A stretch of 64,000 nucleotides of DNA from Aquirufa antheringensis. Its GTDB lineage: Bacteria > Bacteroidota > Bacteroidia > Cytophagales > Spirosomataceae. Position numbers and translations under genes: made by a program. Location of the stretch: assembly GCF_004307425.1 (NCBI RefSeq), contig NZ_SEWZ01000003.1, positions 186,001 through 250,000 of the forward strand. Direction: 5' to 3'. Position 1 is the stretch's first letter. Each line of letters opens with the position of its first letter. Positions 1-7,576 of this stretch are shown piece after piece. The notes beneath the pieces were generated by a model that was not told where the DNA came from, did no database searches, and saw nothing but the letters and a program-made list of their open reading frames with translations.

Positions 1-1
1 G

Positions 2-772
2 AGTGAAGTAGATAAAAATGTGAAGGCAGATGCTCCAGTGGTGGGGGATGCGAAGGCGGCGCTTCAGGCTTTATTGCCTTTAGTGAACAAGGCAGACCAC
101 AGCGAATGGAGAGCTGAATTTAAGAAATACGACGACGAAGAATACGAAAAAATCACGAAGAAGGACTTGTTCCACGAAGGGGATAAGATCAAGATGGGTG
201 AGGCCGTCAATCTGTTGTCGAATAAAACCAAAGGAGAAGCTGTCGTCGTAACAGACGTAGGGCAACACCAAATGATCACGAATCGCTATTACCGTTTCAA
301 AAAGCGCAATTCGATCGTTACTTCCGGTGGCGCTGGAACGATGGGCTTTGCCTTGCCGGCGGCTTTTGGAGCGAAGGTGGCGGTACCAGAGCGTGAAGTA
401 GTGGCGGTGATTGGTGATGGTGGTTTCCAAATGACCTTACAAGAACTAGGTACCATCGCGCAGAGCGGTTTGCCGGTTAAAATTATCATCCTGAATAACA
501 ATTTCTTAGGCATGGTGCGCCAATGGCAGCAATTGTTCTTTGAGAACCGTTATTCCTTCGTTGAACTGCAGAATCCTGATTTCATTACGATTGCGAAGGG
601 TTTTGGTATTGCGGGTCACACCGTTTCAGATCGGGCAGAGTTAAGTGATTCATTAGATACTTTATTGAATTCAGATAAGCCGTATCTGTTAGAAATCGTT
701 TGTGAAAAAGAGGAAAATGTATTCCCCATGGTACCTGCGGGTGGCTGTGTAACAAGTATCAGGTTAGAATAA
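2..772 (+). CDS. ilvB: Acetolactate synthase large subunit, C-terminal part (cut by window start)
   Basis: This is the C-terminal half of the catalytic subunit that condenses two pyruvates, or pyruvate and 2-oxobutyrate, using thiamine diphosphate (first common step to valine, leucine and isoleucine). The frame is open to the left edge, so the gene begins before the window. The thiamine diphosphate site is visible: GDGG near base 415 followed about 26 residues later by NNN near base 495, then the FLGMVRQWQ stretch typical of the family. It ends four bases before ilvN and is followed by ilvC, so it belongs to one ilvBNC operon. Family assignment is secure; the missing N-terminus cannot be judged. 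Confidence 0.95.
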   Translation, partial: SEVDKNVKADAPVVGDAKAALQALLPLVNKADHSEWRAEFKKYDDEEYEKITKKDLFHEGDKIKMGEAVNLLSNKTKGEAVVVTDVGQHQMITNRYYRFKKRNSIVTSGGAGTMGFALPAAFGAKVAVPEREVVAVIGDGGFQMTLQELGTIAQSGLPVKIIILNNNFLGMVRQWQQLFFENRYSFVELQNPDFITIAKGFGIAGHTVSDRAELSDSLDTLLNSDKPYLLEIVCEKEENVFPMVPAGGCVTSIRLE

Positions 773-776
773 TCCT

Positions 777-1313
777 ATGTTGACGAATTATACCATATCC
801 ATTTTTACAATGAACACGGTCGGTTTATTAAATCGAATCACGATCATTTTTACGCGTCGCCGGGTAAATATTGAGAGTTTGACGGTTTCTGAGACAGAAC
901 GTAAGGGCGTATCTCGTTTTACGATTGTGATTAAGCAGGAGAACAGGGAATTTGTGGAGAAATTAGTTCGCCAAATCCGTAAAGTAACCGACGTTCTCGC
1001 AGTGTTTGGTTACCTAGATGACGAAATCGTGTTTAACGAAATCGGCTTATTTAAGATTGCCACTCCACTAGGAGGAATTCCAGTGGATGTGAAGACGATT
1101 AATTTAGATTGGAATGCGAAAATTGTGCACTTTGGCCTAGATTATGTAGTCGTAGAAAAGAATGGCTCGGAAGAAGAAATTCAAGAGTTTTATACCTATT
1201 TGAAAAAATGGGAAATATTAGAGTACGTTAAGTCTGGTCGTGTTGCCGTGGGTAAAACGGAGAAAGGCTTAGTAGAGTTTTTGCCGGAAGAAGGCAATTG
1301 GGAAATCGTATAA
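777..1313 (+). CDS. ilvN: Acetolactate synthase small (regulatory) subunit
   Basis: Regulatory partner of IlvB that in characterised enzymes raises activity and binds valine for feedback inhibition. The protein has 178 residues, a usual length for the two-domain form. Residues about 4-75 form an ACT domain (YTISIFTMNTVGLLNRI start, then NIESLTV), followed by a C-terminal small-subunit domain. The ATG lies four bases after the ilvB stop, indicating translational coupling. The gap of 33 bases to ilvC contains no terminator. Because the downstream enzymes IlvA and LeuA lack regulatory domains, this is the only obvious allosteric subunit among the branched-chain genes here. Confidence 0.95.
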   Translation: MLTNYTISIFTMNTVGLLNRITIIFTRRRVNIESLTVSETERKGVSRFTIVIKQENREFVEKLVRQIRKVTDVLAVFGYLDDEIVFNEIGLFKIATPLGGIPVDVKTINLDWNAKIVHFGLDYVVVEKNGSEEEIQEFYTYLKKWEILEYVKSGRVAVGKTEKGLVEFLPEEGNWEIV

Positions 1314-1346
1314 TCGAACAAAGAATATAAATTAAATAACAAAAAA

Positions 1347-2390
1347 ATGGCAAAGATTAATTTCGGTGGAGTTGTTGAAGACATCGTAACAAGAGAAGAG
1401 TTTCCATTAGAGAAAGCTAGACAAGTATTAGCAGACCAAACGATCGCTGTGATCGGATATGGAGTTCAAGGTCCAGGACAAGCGTTAAACATGAAAGACA
1501 ATGGTCTAAATGTAATCGTAGGTCAACGTAAAGGTAAAACTTATGACAAAGCTGTCGCTGACGGTTGGGTTCCAGGTGTAACTTTATTTGAAATCGAAGA
1601 AGCTTTGGAAAAAGGAACGATCATTTGTTACCTACTTTCAGATGCCGCTCAAATCGAATTATGGCCTACAGTGAAGAAATATTTGACGGCTGGAAAGTCT
1701 CTTTATTTCTCACATGGTTTTGGTATCACGTACAAAGAGAAAACAGGAATCGTTCCTCCAGCAGATGTGGACGTATTCTTAGCTGCACCTAAAGGTTCAG
1801 GTACTTCATTACGTCGTTTATTCGTAGCTGGTAAAGGTTTGAACTCTTCGTTCGCTGTTTACCAAGATGCAACAGGAAAAGCGCGTGAGAAATGTATCGC
1901 GATGGCTATCGGTGTGGGTTCAGGCTATTTATTCGAAACTGATTTCTACAAAGAAGTAACGTCTGACTTAACGGGTGAGCGTGGAACATTAATGGGAGCT
2001 ATCCAAGGTATCTTCGCTGCACAATACGACGTATTACGCGCGAACGGTCACTCTCCATCTGAAGCATTCAACGAAACAGTAGAGGAATTAACGCAATCGT
2101 TAATGCCATTAGTTGCTGAGAACGGAATGGACTGGATGTATGCAAACTGTTCAACTACAGCACAACGTGGTGCGTTGGATTGGTGGAAGCCTTTCCGCGA
2201 CGCTACTAAGCCTGTATTCGAGCAATTATACAACTCAGTGAAAACGCAAGCAGAAGCAGAGCGTTCGATCACCTTGAATTCTCAGCCGGATTACCGTGTG
2301 AAATTAGATGCTGAATTGAAAGAAATGGCAGATATGGAAATGTGGAGAGCAGGTGCTGCGGTACGTAGCTTACGTCCTGAGAATAACTAA
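1347..2390 (+). CDS. ilvC: Ketol-acid reductoisomerase
   Basis: Isomerises and reduces acetolactate or acetohydroxybutyrate with NADPH and Mg2+. The 347-residue length fits the class I enzyme with a single knotted C-terminal domain. The Rossmann nucleotide motif GYGVQG is at residues 37-42, and the following GQRKGKTYDKA loop carries basic residues expected to contact the NADPH phosphate. The C-terminal part contains the metal-binding region around DLTGERGTLMGAIQG. It is the last gene of the ilvBNC operon and is followed directly by a strong rho-independent terminator. Codon usage matches a highly expressed gene (many GGT, CGT and GAA codons). Confidence 0.97.
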   Translation: MAKINFGGVVEDIVTREEFPLEKARQVLADQTIAVIGYGVQGPGQALNMKDNGLNVIVGQRKGKTYDKAVADGWVPGVTLFEIEEALEKGTIICYLLSDAAQIELWPTVKKYLTAGKSLYFSHGFGITYKEKTGIVPPADVDVFLAAPKGSGTSLRRLFVAGKGLNSSFAVYQDATGKAREKCIAMAIGVGSGYLFETDFYKEVTSDLTGERGTLMGAIQGIFAAQYDVLRANGHSPSEAFNETVEELTQSLMPLVAENGMDWMYANCSTTAQRGALDWWKPFRDATKPVFEQLYNSVKTQAEAERSITLNSQPDYRVKLDAELKEMADMEMWRAGAAVRSLRPENN

Positions 2391-2406
2391 TTTTTTCTAG
2401 TGTTTG

Positions 2407-2442
2407 AAAAAGGGTAGACAAGCGATTGTCTACCCTTTTTTT
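2407..2442 (+). terminator. Rho-independent terminator after ilvC
   Basis: Perfect inverted repeat AAAAAGGGTAGACA / TGTCTACCCTTTTT (2407-2420 and 2427-2440) with a six-base loop and a run of T. The A-tract on the left arm would also allow some termination on the minus strand. The -7 element and start codon of ilvA follow immediately. Confidence 0.9.
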
Positions 2443-2444
2443 GT

Positions 2445-2452
2445 TAATTTTG
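2445..2452 (+). promoter_or_regulatory. Candidate ilvA -7 element (TAnnTTTG)
   Basis: TAATTTTG matches the Bacteroidota -7 consensus TAnnTTTG exactly. A possible -33 TTG at 2426-2428 lies within the loop and right arm of the ilvC terminator, 16 bases upstream. A start of transcription about six bases after the -7 box would coincide with the ATG at 2459, giving a nearly leaderless message. Confidence 0.5.
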
Positions 2453-2458
2453 GGGCGC

Positions 2459-3448
2459 ATGGAATTCAACAAACTACAACACGTTCCTAGCGTCACAGAA
2501 ATAAAACAAGTAGCGGAGCAGCTAAAAGGGGTCATCTCAGAGACGCCTTTAGAATTCTCGACCTCGCTTTCTGCGCGCTATGGGGCCAAAATCTATTTAA
2601 AACGCGAAGATTTACAGGTCGTTCGCTCCTATAAAATTAGGGGTGCCTACCACAAAATCTCGAACATCCCTTCGGAGTTAAAATCGAAAGGAGTGGTGGC
2701 TGCGTCAGCAGGTAACCATGCCCAAGGTGTTGCTTTAGCCTGTGCTTTACTCGGAATTCAAGCGCACATTTTTATGCCTAAGTCGACGCCTTTGCAGAAG
2801 GTGGAGGCGGTCCGTTTTTTTGGAAAAGAAAAGGTGCGTATTTACTTAGTGGGAGAGACCTATGATGAGGCCTTCGCTGCATCACGTAAATTCTGCGAGA
2901 CGAATGGCGCCATTTATATTCCGCCATTTGATGATTTTGACATTATTGCGGGTCAAGCCACGGTTACTTTAGAGATTTTAGATGCAATGTCTGCTGCTCC
3001 TGACTTTCTGTTTGTGGCGATAGGTGGAGGCGGCTTGGCTGCGGGAGCTTCGTTAGTTTTGCCTCCCTCGACATTCCTCATAGGGGTGGAGCCGGCTGGG
3101 GCGCCATCCATGCAGCGGAGTTTGACGGCTTCGGAAGTGGTGGTGTTGGAGGAGATTGATCGCTTTGTGGATGGAGCATCTGTGAAGCAGGTAGGTTTGA
3201 AGACCTTTGCTATCTGCCAAAAAGGCTTGTCGCGCATGTTGACTGTTTCGAAGAAGGATTTATGCCAAACCATGTTAGATCTCTATGCCCTAGGCAGTAT
3301 GATCGTAGAACCAGCCGGAGCTTTAAGTGTAGCCGGCCTCGAAGAAATGGCGGAGGAAATCAAGGGAAAAACGGTAGTTTGTGTCATCTCGGGTGGAAAT
3401 TTCGATCCCAAACGCTTTCCAGAGATCAAATCTCTAGCTTCGGCTTAA
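2459..3448 (+). CDS. ilvA: Threonine dehydratase (deaminase), catalytic domain only
   Basis: PLP enzyme converting threonine to 2-oxobutyrate for isoleucine synthesis. The PLP lysine is K59 in RSYKIRGA, the substrate loop is SAGNHAQG near residues 83-90, and the phosphate-binding glycine loop GGGGLAAG is near residue 185. At 329 residues it lacks the C-terminal ACT-like regulatory domain of biosynthetic IlvA (about 420-510 residues), so it resembles catabolic TdcB in length. The neighbours (ilvBNC and leuA) argue for a biosynthetic role. I chose the ATG at 2459, after the -7 element; an in-frame TTG at 2426 lies in the ilvC terminator and would be an unlikely start. Confidence 0.88.
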   Translation: MEFNKLQHVPSVTEIKQVAEQLKGVISETPLEFSTSLSARYGAKIYLKREDLQVVRSYKIRGAYHKISNIPSELKSKGVVAASAGNHAQGVALACALLGIQAHIFMPKSTPLQKVEAVRFFGKEKVRIYLVGETYDEAFAASRKFCETNGAIYIPPFDDFDIIAGQATVTLEILDAMSAAPDFLFVAIGGGGLAAGASLVLPPSTFLIGVEPAGAPSMQRSLTASEVVVLEEIDRFVDGASVKQVGLKTFAICQKGLSRMLTVSKKDLCQTMLDLYALGSMIVEPAGALSVAGLEEMAEEIKGKTVVCVISGGNFDPKRFPEIKSLASA

Positions 3449-3577
3449 AAAAATCCAAAATTTTATATTCTGATGATGTTTTGCAATATAGATTAATTAT
3501 CTTTTATAGCGCAATTATTTAGATTATTAATAGTAATATGATCTTATTTTCCTGAAGTTTAAGATTTTTAATCTGAA

Positions 3578-3605
3578 CTTTGCTCTTTGCTCTTTGGTCT
3601 TTGCT
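3578..3605 (+). repeat. Heptamer tandem array, unit CTTTGCT x4
   Basis: Four directly abutting 7-base units read CTTTGCT, CTTTGCT, CTTTGGT, CTTTGCT. The array lies in the 213-base gap between ilvA and leuA. The rest of that gap is AT-rich, with no ORF. Similar 7-base periodicity with other units occurs at 4856-4883, 5003-5072 and 8499-8569. Confidence 0.8.
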
Positions 3606-3620
3606 TGTTCGTAAACTGAA

Positions 3621-3655
3621 TTAGGTGTAATTTCACAACGAAATAAAACACCTAA
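3621..3655 (+). promoter_or_regulatory. Inverted repeat in the leuA leader
   Basis: TTAGGTGT (3621-3628) and ACACCTAA (3648-3655) are perfect 8-base inverted copies separated by 19 bases, ending seven bases before the leuA ATG. It could be a regulator-binding site or an RNA hairpin covering the translation start region. No T-run follows, so it is not a terminator. Function is inferred only from position. Confidence 0.4.
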
Positions 3656-3661
3656 AACAAG

Positions 3662-4801
3662 ATGAGTAACCGCATTCAGATTTTTGATACTACCTTACGT
3701 GATGGCGAACAAGTTCCCGGCTGTCAATTAAACCGAGAGGAAAAAGTAGAAGTTGCTTTACAGCTCGAGTTGTTAGGTGTGGATATCATTGAGGCGGGTT
3801 TTCCCATCTCATCTCCGGGTGATTTTGCCTCGGTTCAAGCCATTTGTGACGCCGTAAAGGAGCCTACAATTTGTGCTCTGACTCGTGCCAAAAAAGAAGA
3901 TATCGACGCAGCCGTCGCTGCTTTAAAAACGGCTCGTAAGCCTCGTATTCATACAGGTATCGGTTCTTCAGATGTTCATATTAAACATAAATTCAATTCG
4001 ACACGCGAAGAAATTATCGAGCGGGGTGTGTGGGCTGTGAAGTATGCCAAATCCTTTGTCGAAGACGTCGAGTTCTTCGCCGAAGACGCAGGTCGGGCTG
4101 ATTTAGCCTTTTTGGCACAATTAACACGCGAAGTAATCAAGGCGGGCGCAACAGTCGTCAACTTACCAGATACAACGGGCTATCTATTGCCGCACGTCAT
4201 GCACGAGCGCATCAAGTATTTGTACGAAAACGTAGATAACATTCACCAGGCTACGATTTCCATGCACAATCACAACGATTTAGGTTTAGCTACGGCGAAC
4301 ACCATCGCAGGTATCCAAGCAGGTGCTCGCCAAGTCGAAGTAACGATCAATGGAATAGGGGAGCGGGCTGGAAATACGTCTTTGGAAGAAATTGCAATGA
4401 TCCTAAACGTGCACAAAGACTTAGGATTTACAACGGGAATTAAGCCTAAATATTTATACCCTACCAGTACCTTAGTGTCTAACTTAATGGGCATGCACGT
4501 ACAGCCTAACAAGGCAATTGTAGGTGCAAATGCATTCGCGCACTCATCAGGAATCCACCAAGATGGTTTCTTAAAGCACGCACAAAACTATGAGATCATG
4601 AATCCGGAAGACGTAGGTGTTTCCTCGTCTGCGATTTTATTAACTTCTCGTTCTGGCCGTGCCGCTTTGCGCCACCGCTTGACGTTATTAGGATTCGATT
4701 TTGAAAAACCAGAATTAGACAAGATCTACACGCGTTTCTTGTTGATGGCGGATGAGCGGAAGATGATTCATGATGAAGATCTCCGTGAGTTGATTGGATA
4801 A
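3662..4801 (+). CDS. leuA: 2-isopropylmalate synthase, short form without regulatory domain
   Basis: Condenses 2-oxoisovalerate with acetyl-CoA in the first committed step of leucine synthesis. The HMGL-like TIM barrel shows DTTLRDGEQ at residues 9-17, the metal-ligand motif HNHNDLG near residue 204, and GERAGNTSLEE near residues 230-240. SSGIHQDGF in the following subdomain is typical of isopropylmalate synthase rather than citramalate or homocitrate synthases. The protein stops at 379 residues, without the C-terminal LeuA dimer domain (about 120-130 residues) that binds leucine in long enzymes. No leuB, leuC or leuD is in the window. An inverted repeat lies just upstream. Confidence 0.88.
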   Translation: MSNRIQIFDTTLRDGEQVPGCQLNREEKVEVALQLELLGVDIIEAGFPISSPGDFASVQAICDAVKEPTICALTRAKKEDIDAAVAALKTARKPRIHTGIGSSDVHIKHKFNSTREEIIERGVWAVKYAKSFVEDVEFFAEDAGRADLAFLAQLTREVIKAGATVVNLPDTTGYLLPHVMHERIKYLYENVDNIHQATISMHNHNDLGLATANTIAGIQAGARQVEVTINGIGERAGNTSLEEIAMILNVHKDLGFTTGIKPKYLYPTSTLVSNLMGMHVQPNKAIVGANAFAHSSGIHQDGFLKHAQNYEIMNPEDVGVSSSAILLTSRSGRAALRHRLTLLGFDFEKPELDKIYTRFLLMADERKMIHDEDLRELIG

Positions 4802-4855
4802 AACAAAATTCTAAATCGTGCTGCGCAATGATTTTTGAATTTTATTTTTTCCAAT

Positions 4856-4883
4856 CTCCTCTCTATAATCTCTAATCTGAGTA
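4856..4883 (+). repeat. Degenerate heptamer array CTCCTCT-CTATAAT-CTCTAAT-CTGAGTA
   Basis: Four consecutive 7-base units each begin with CT. It lies between leuA and its terminator hairpin. The last unit runs into AGTAGAG (4880-4886), the reverse complement of the CTCTACT units in the array at 5003-5072, so the two arrays partly face each other across the terminator. Confidence 0.55.
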
Positions 4884-4900
4884 GAGCGAAGCGATACGAT

Positions 4901-4935
4901 AATTAAAAAAGGGAACCTCGGTTCCCTTTTTAATT
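4901..4935. terminator. Bidirectional terminator between leuA and the MscS gene
   Basis: Long symmetric hairpin: the AATTAAAAAAGGGAAC arm and its complement close on a CTCG tetraloop (4917-4920), with A and T tracts on either side, so it can act on both strands. It serves the convergent leuA (+) and MscS gene (-), although the latter ends 150 bases away. Confidence 0.85.
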
Positions 4936-5002
4936 ACTATTATGAAATGTGAGCTAGTCAGATGAAAATATTTCTTGATTTCATCCCCGCAGGGGATCCT
5001 AT

Positions 5003-5072
5003 CTTTATGCTTTATGCTCTATTCTTTATGCTTTAATCTATACTCTCTACTCTATTATCTCTACTCTGTCGC
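5003..5072 (+). repeat. Ten-unit heptamer array between leuA and the MscS gene
   Basis: Ten successive 7-base units all start with CT: CTTTATG, CTTTATG, CTCTATT, CTTTATG, CTTTAAT, CTATACT, CTCTACT, CTATTAT, CTCTACT, CTGTCGC. The period is exact although the units are degenerate. The array runs into a GC-rich palindrome (GCGGCCGC at 5078-5085) that overlaps the stop codon of the MscS gene. Confidence 0.8.
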
Positions 5073-5084
5073 GGCCTGCGGCCG

Positions 5085-6149
5085 CTACGACCTAGCCATC
5101 ACCACCTTCTCCTTCTCTAGCACCTTCAAAATCCCTAAATTAATGGCCTGCTTCGTTGCCTGGAACTTAGCGAAGTCTTTCGTTTGTACGAAATAGGTGA
5201 CTGAAATATCAATAGAATAGGCTCCAAAGCCTTCAAAAATCACTTTAGGCGCTTTTTTCTTGCACAAGGGTTCTTCTTGAATGAATGTTTCAATCGCAGC
5301 AATAGCTGCCTCAATTTGCGCAGGCTTTGTGTTTAACTCGCATTGAATCGTGTATTTTGCCCGTCTATAATCTCGTTCGCTCATATTTTCGAGGGATTGA
5401 GACGTTAAGAGGCGATTAGGTACTAAAATTAAATTTCCATCGGCACCTCTTAAGCGTGTGCTTCTGAAACCAATTTTTTCGATATCGCCACTGATAGAAC
5501 CTATTTGGATGCTATCGCCTACGACAAAGGGAAGATCTAAGAAGATGGTGAAAGAGGCAAACAGGTTTTCTAAGGTTTCCCGAGCAGCTAAGGCAAGGGC
5601 TAAGCCCCCAATTCCTAAACCTGTAATGAGGGCAACGACATCCACTTCAAAAATGCGACCTAGGAAAACAAATCCAGCGGCCGTGATAATAAAGACCATA
5701 GACAGGTCGTTTAGGAAAGGAATGAATTGCTGTTTGGATTTTTGGTCAGCGCCGTTCCATTTTTCTTGAGCCACTAAAATGACGACCTTCATTAGGCGAA
5801 TGATGACCCAGGTGACGGTGAAAATGACTGCGGATTCGAAGGCTTTTTCGATGAGGTATAATAGTCCGAAATGATCCTTTGGCTGAATATTCCAGGCCGA
5901 TGGGACGTGTAGGTTTTGGACAGCAAAATAAAGGAAAATCCAAAAAATGAGTAGTTCAAAAGGTTTTCGAATCAGTTGAACACAATCTTGAATGGAAATG
6001 GATTCTTCTGGAATAAAGCGAAAAACGATTTTTGAAAACGAGTTCGAGAAAAAGCGTCTTAGGATAAAACTGATTAAAATGATCCCTCCGAAAAGGAGTA
6101 AATCCCATGCTGAATTGTCTAAGTAGATCCCGTTTTTCAATTCCTCCAT
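5085..6149 (-). CDS. Mechanosensitive ion channel, MscS family
   Basis: Small-conductance mechanosensitive channel homologue, expected in the inner membrane to release solutes on hypo-osmotic shock. Several hydrophobic segments occur in the first about 200 residues. The last is the glycine/alanine-rich pore helix (ALITGLGIGGLALALAA) followed by NLFASFTIFLDLPFVVGD, the hallmark of the MscS beta domain, and then an alpha/beta C-terminal domain. I prefer the ATG at 6149 (354 residues) over the one at 6176, because a -7 element at 6174-6181 overlaps the longer start. The gene stands alone and converges on leuA. Confidence 0.88.
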   Translation of the reverse strand: MEELKNGIYLDNSAWDLLLFGGIILISFILRRFFSNSFSKIVFRFIPEESISIQDCVQLIRKPFELLIFWIFLYFAVQNLHVPSAWNIQPKDHFGLLYLIEKAFESAVIFTVTWVIIRLMKVVILVAQEKWNGADQKSKQQFIPFLNDLSMVFIITAAGFVFLGRIFEVDVVALITGLGIGGLALALAARETLENLFASFTIFLDLPFVVGDSIQIGSISGDIEKIGFRSTRLRGADGNLILVPNRLLTSQSLENMSERDYRRAKYTIQCELNTKPAQIEAAIAAIETFIQEEPLCKKKAPKVIFEGFGAYSIDISVTYFVQTKDFAKFQATKQAINLGILKVLEKEKVVMARS

Positions 6150-6173
6150 CGTGTGCTTTATTATTTTTGAGCT

Positions 6174-6181
6174 CAAATATA
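6174..6181 (-). promoter_or_regulatory. Candidate -7 element for the MscS gene
   Basis: Read on the minus strand this is TATATTTG, an exact TAnnTTTG match. It would start transcription near 6168, giving a leader of about 20 bases to the ATG at 6149 and excluding the ATG at 6176. I see no clear -33 TTTG. Confidence 0.45.
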
Positions 6182-6259
6182 GCTAATAACTTAGTCGAAT
6201 GTGAAATAAAATTACGACCTTTACACACTAGTATTCCCAAAAGGGAGGATTTTAATTGT

Positions 6260-7567
6260 ATGAATTTTATTTCTTTGAATCAGCCTATAACCCTTCTGAA
6301 AACGCTTCGTTCTCTACTAATCGTCTTCTTGTTAACCGCAGCTCCTGCCGTTTTTGCGCAAACTATTTTGAATTCGCCCTACTCGTATCTAGGAATGGGA
6401 GAGATTCAAAAAAGTGAGAACGTAACTAATATGATGATGGGTGGCATAGGTGTGTCGAACTCGAATGGAATCTATACGAATGTGGTGAATCCCGCTTTAT
6501 TAGCGCGTAACCGCTGGACAAATTTAGAAGTGGGGATCAATACGGAATACAAAACCTTACAGGATTACCGCCAGCAACAAAAGGTTTTTGGAGGTAATTA
6601 TCAATCGTTGAATTTAACGTTACCTATTACGTCTCGTTGGACGATGGCTGTGGGAATTCGTCCTCATTCGGCAGTAGAATATGAAACAAGATCTTATCGA
6701 CGTTTGAATTTATTAGGGGTGGATAGCTTGATTTACAGCTACAAAGGAAGCGGTGGTGTAAGTAAAGTTTCCATTTCGAATGGTGTGCGTATTTACAAGG
6801 AGTTCTATGTAGGCTTGCAAATGGATTATTTGTTTGGACAAGTAAACCGCAATGTAGCGACGCAAAACATGTCTGATGGACAGTATTACAAGGTGCAATT
6901 AGAGGATTTGACGTCCTATTCTGATTTCCAATTTAAGGCGGGATTTGCCTATAGAGCTAATTTAAAGCCGGATTTGTTTTTGAATCTAGGGGCTACTTTA
7001 GATGTAAATTCGACATTGAATGCATCGCAAGTGAAGCGATTTGCAACGATGGATCTTTCCGGATTGACGGTGATTAACGCTGATACTTTGGAAAAATCTA
7101 CCGCTTTTGTTCAGCAAATTCCAGTAGCGAAACGTTTTGGACTTAGTCTAGAAAAGGCGGCTAAATGGATGGTTGGGGTGGATTATTCGTATACAGATTG
7201 GAGTAAGGTGAATAATAATTTAGGTCGTTCGGCGACTTTGCCAGCCTCACATAAAGTAGCGGTGGGCGGCGAATATACACCTGATATCGAGTCTATTTCA
7301 AGTTTTATCAAACGAACTACCTATCGTATGGGTGCGTCTTACGAGAAAACACCCTATGACTATTTAGGTAATGGCAATTATGCTGTGGATAAGAATTTGA
7401 GTTTTGGAGTTGCGCTGCCTCTTCGTAATTTATCTTTCTTAAATATCGCCTACCAAGTAGGTCGACGTGGCTTGGTCTCAGAAAATGGGATGGAGGAGCA
7501 ATATCACCGCCTGACTTTAGGTTTGACCTTTAGTGATCTGTGGTTCCAAAAGCAGAAAATCAACTAA
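6260..7567 (+). CDS. Outer-membrane beta-barrel protein, function unknown
   Basis: The 435-residue protein begins with a signal peptide (LLIVFLLTAAPAVFA then Q) and continues with alternating aromatic and polar beta-strand segments ending in LTFSDLWFQ, as in outer-membrane barrels. The early SPYSYLGMGEI and NPALLA motifs resemble a Bacteroidota-specific outer-membrane family distantly like FadL/OmpP1, but I do not recognise a named member. The ATG at 6260 is chosen because AAGGGAGG lies 12 bases upstream; the open frame further upstream overlaps the divergent MscS gene. The lptC gene begins nine bases after its stop, so the two are likely co-transcribed and concerned with the envelope. Confidence 0.75.
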   Translation: MNFISLNQPITLLKTLRSLLIVFLLTAAPAVFAQTILNSPYSYLGMGEIQKSENVTNMMMGGIGVSNSNGIYTNVVNPALLARNRWTNLEVGINTEYKTLQDYRQQQKVFGGNYQSLNLTLPITSRWTMAVGIRPHSAVEYETRSYRRLNLLGVDSLIYSYKGSGGVSKVSISNGVRIYKEFYVGLQMDYLFGQVNRNVATQNMSDGQYYKVQLEDLTSYSDFQFKAGFAYRANLKPDLFLNLGATLDVNSTLNASQVKRFATMDLSGLTVINADTLEKSTAFVQQIPVAKRFGLSLEKAAKWMVGVDYSYTDWSKVNNNLGRSATLPASHKVAVGGEYTPDIESISSFIKRTTYRMGASYEKTPYDYLGNGNYAVDKNLSFGVALPLRNLSFLNIAYQVGRRGLVSENGMEEQYHRLTLGLTFSDLWFQKQKIN

Positions 7568-7576
7568 TTTTTCCCA

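Noticed and set aside
80-430. 116-codon open frame antisense to ilvB
   Set aside because: Shadow of a conserved gene; no family features, no start signal.
2426-2458. In-frame extension of ilvA to a TTG start
   Set aside because: It lies in the ilvC terminator and before the -7 element; the family N-terminus fits the ATG at 2459.
4790-4860. Frameshifted LeuA regulatory domain downstream of leuA
   Set aside because: Sequence after the stop is AT-rich non-coding with repeats and a terminator; no domain remnant in any frame, so leuA is a short form and not a broken gene.
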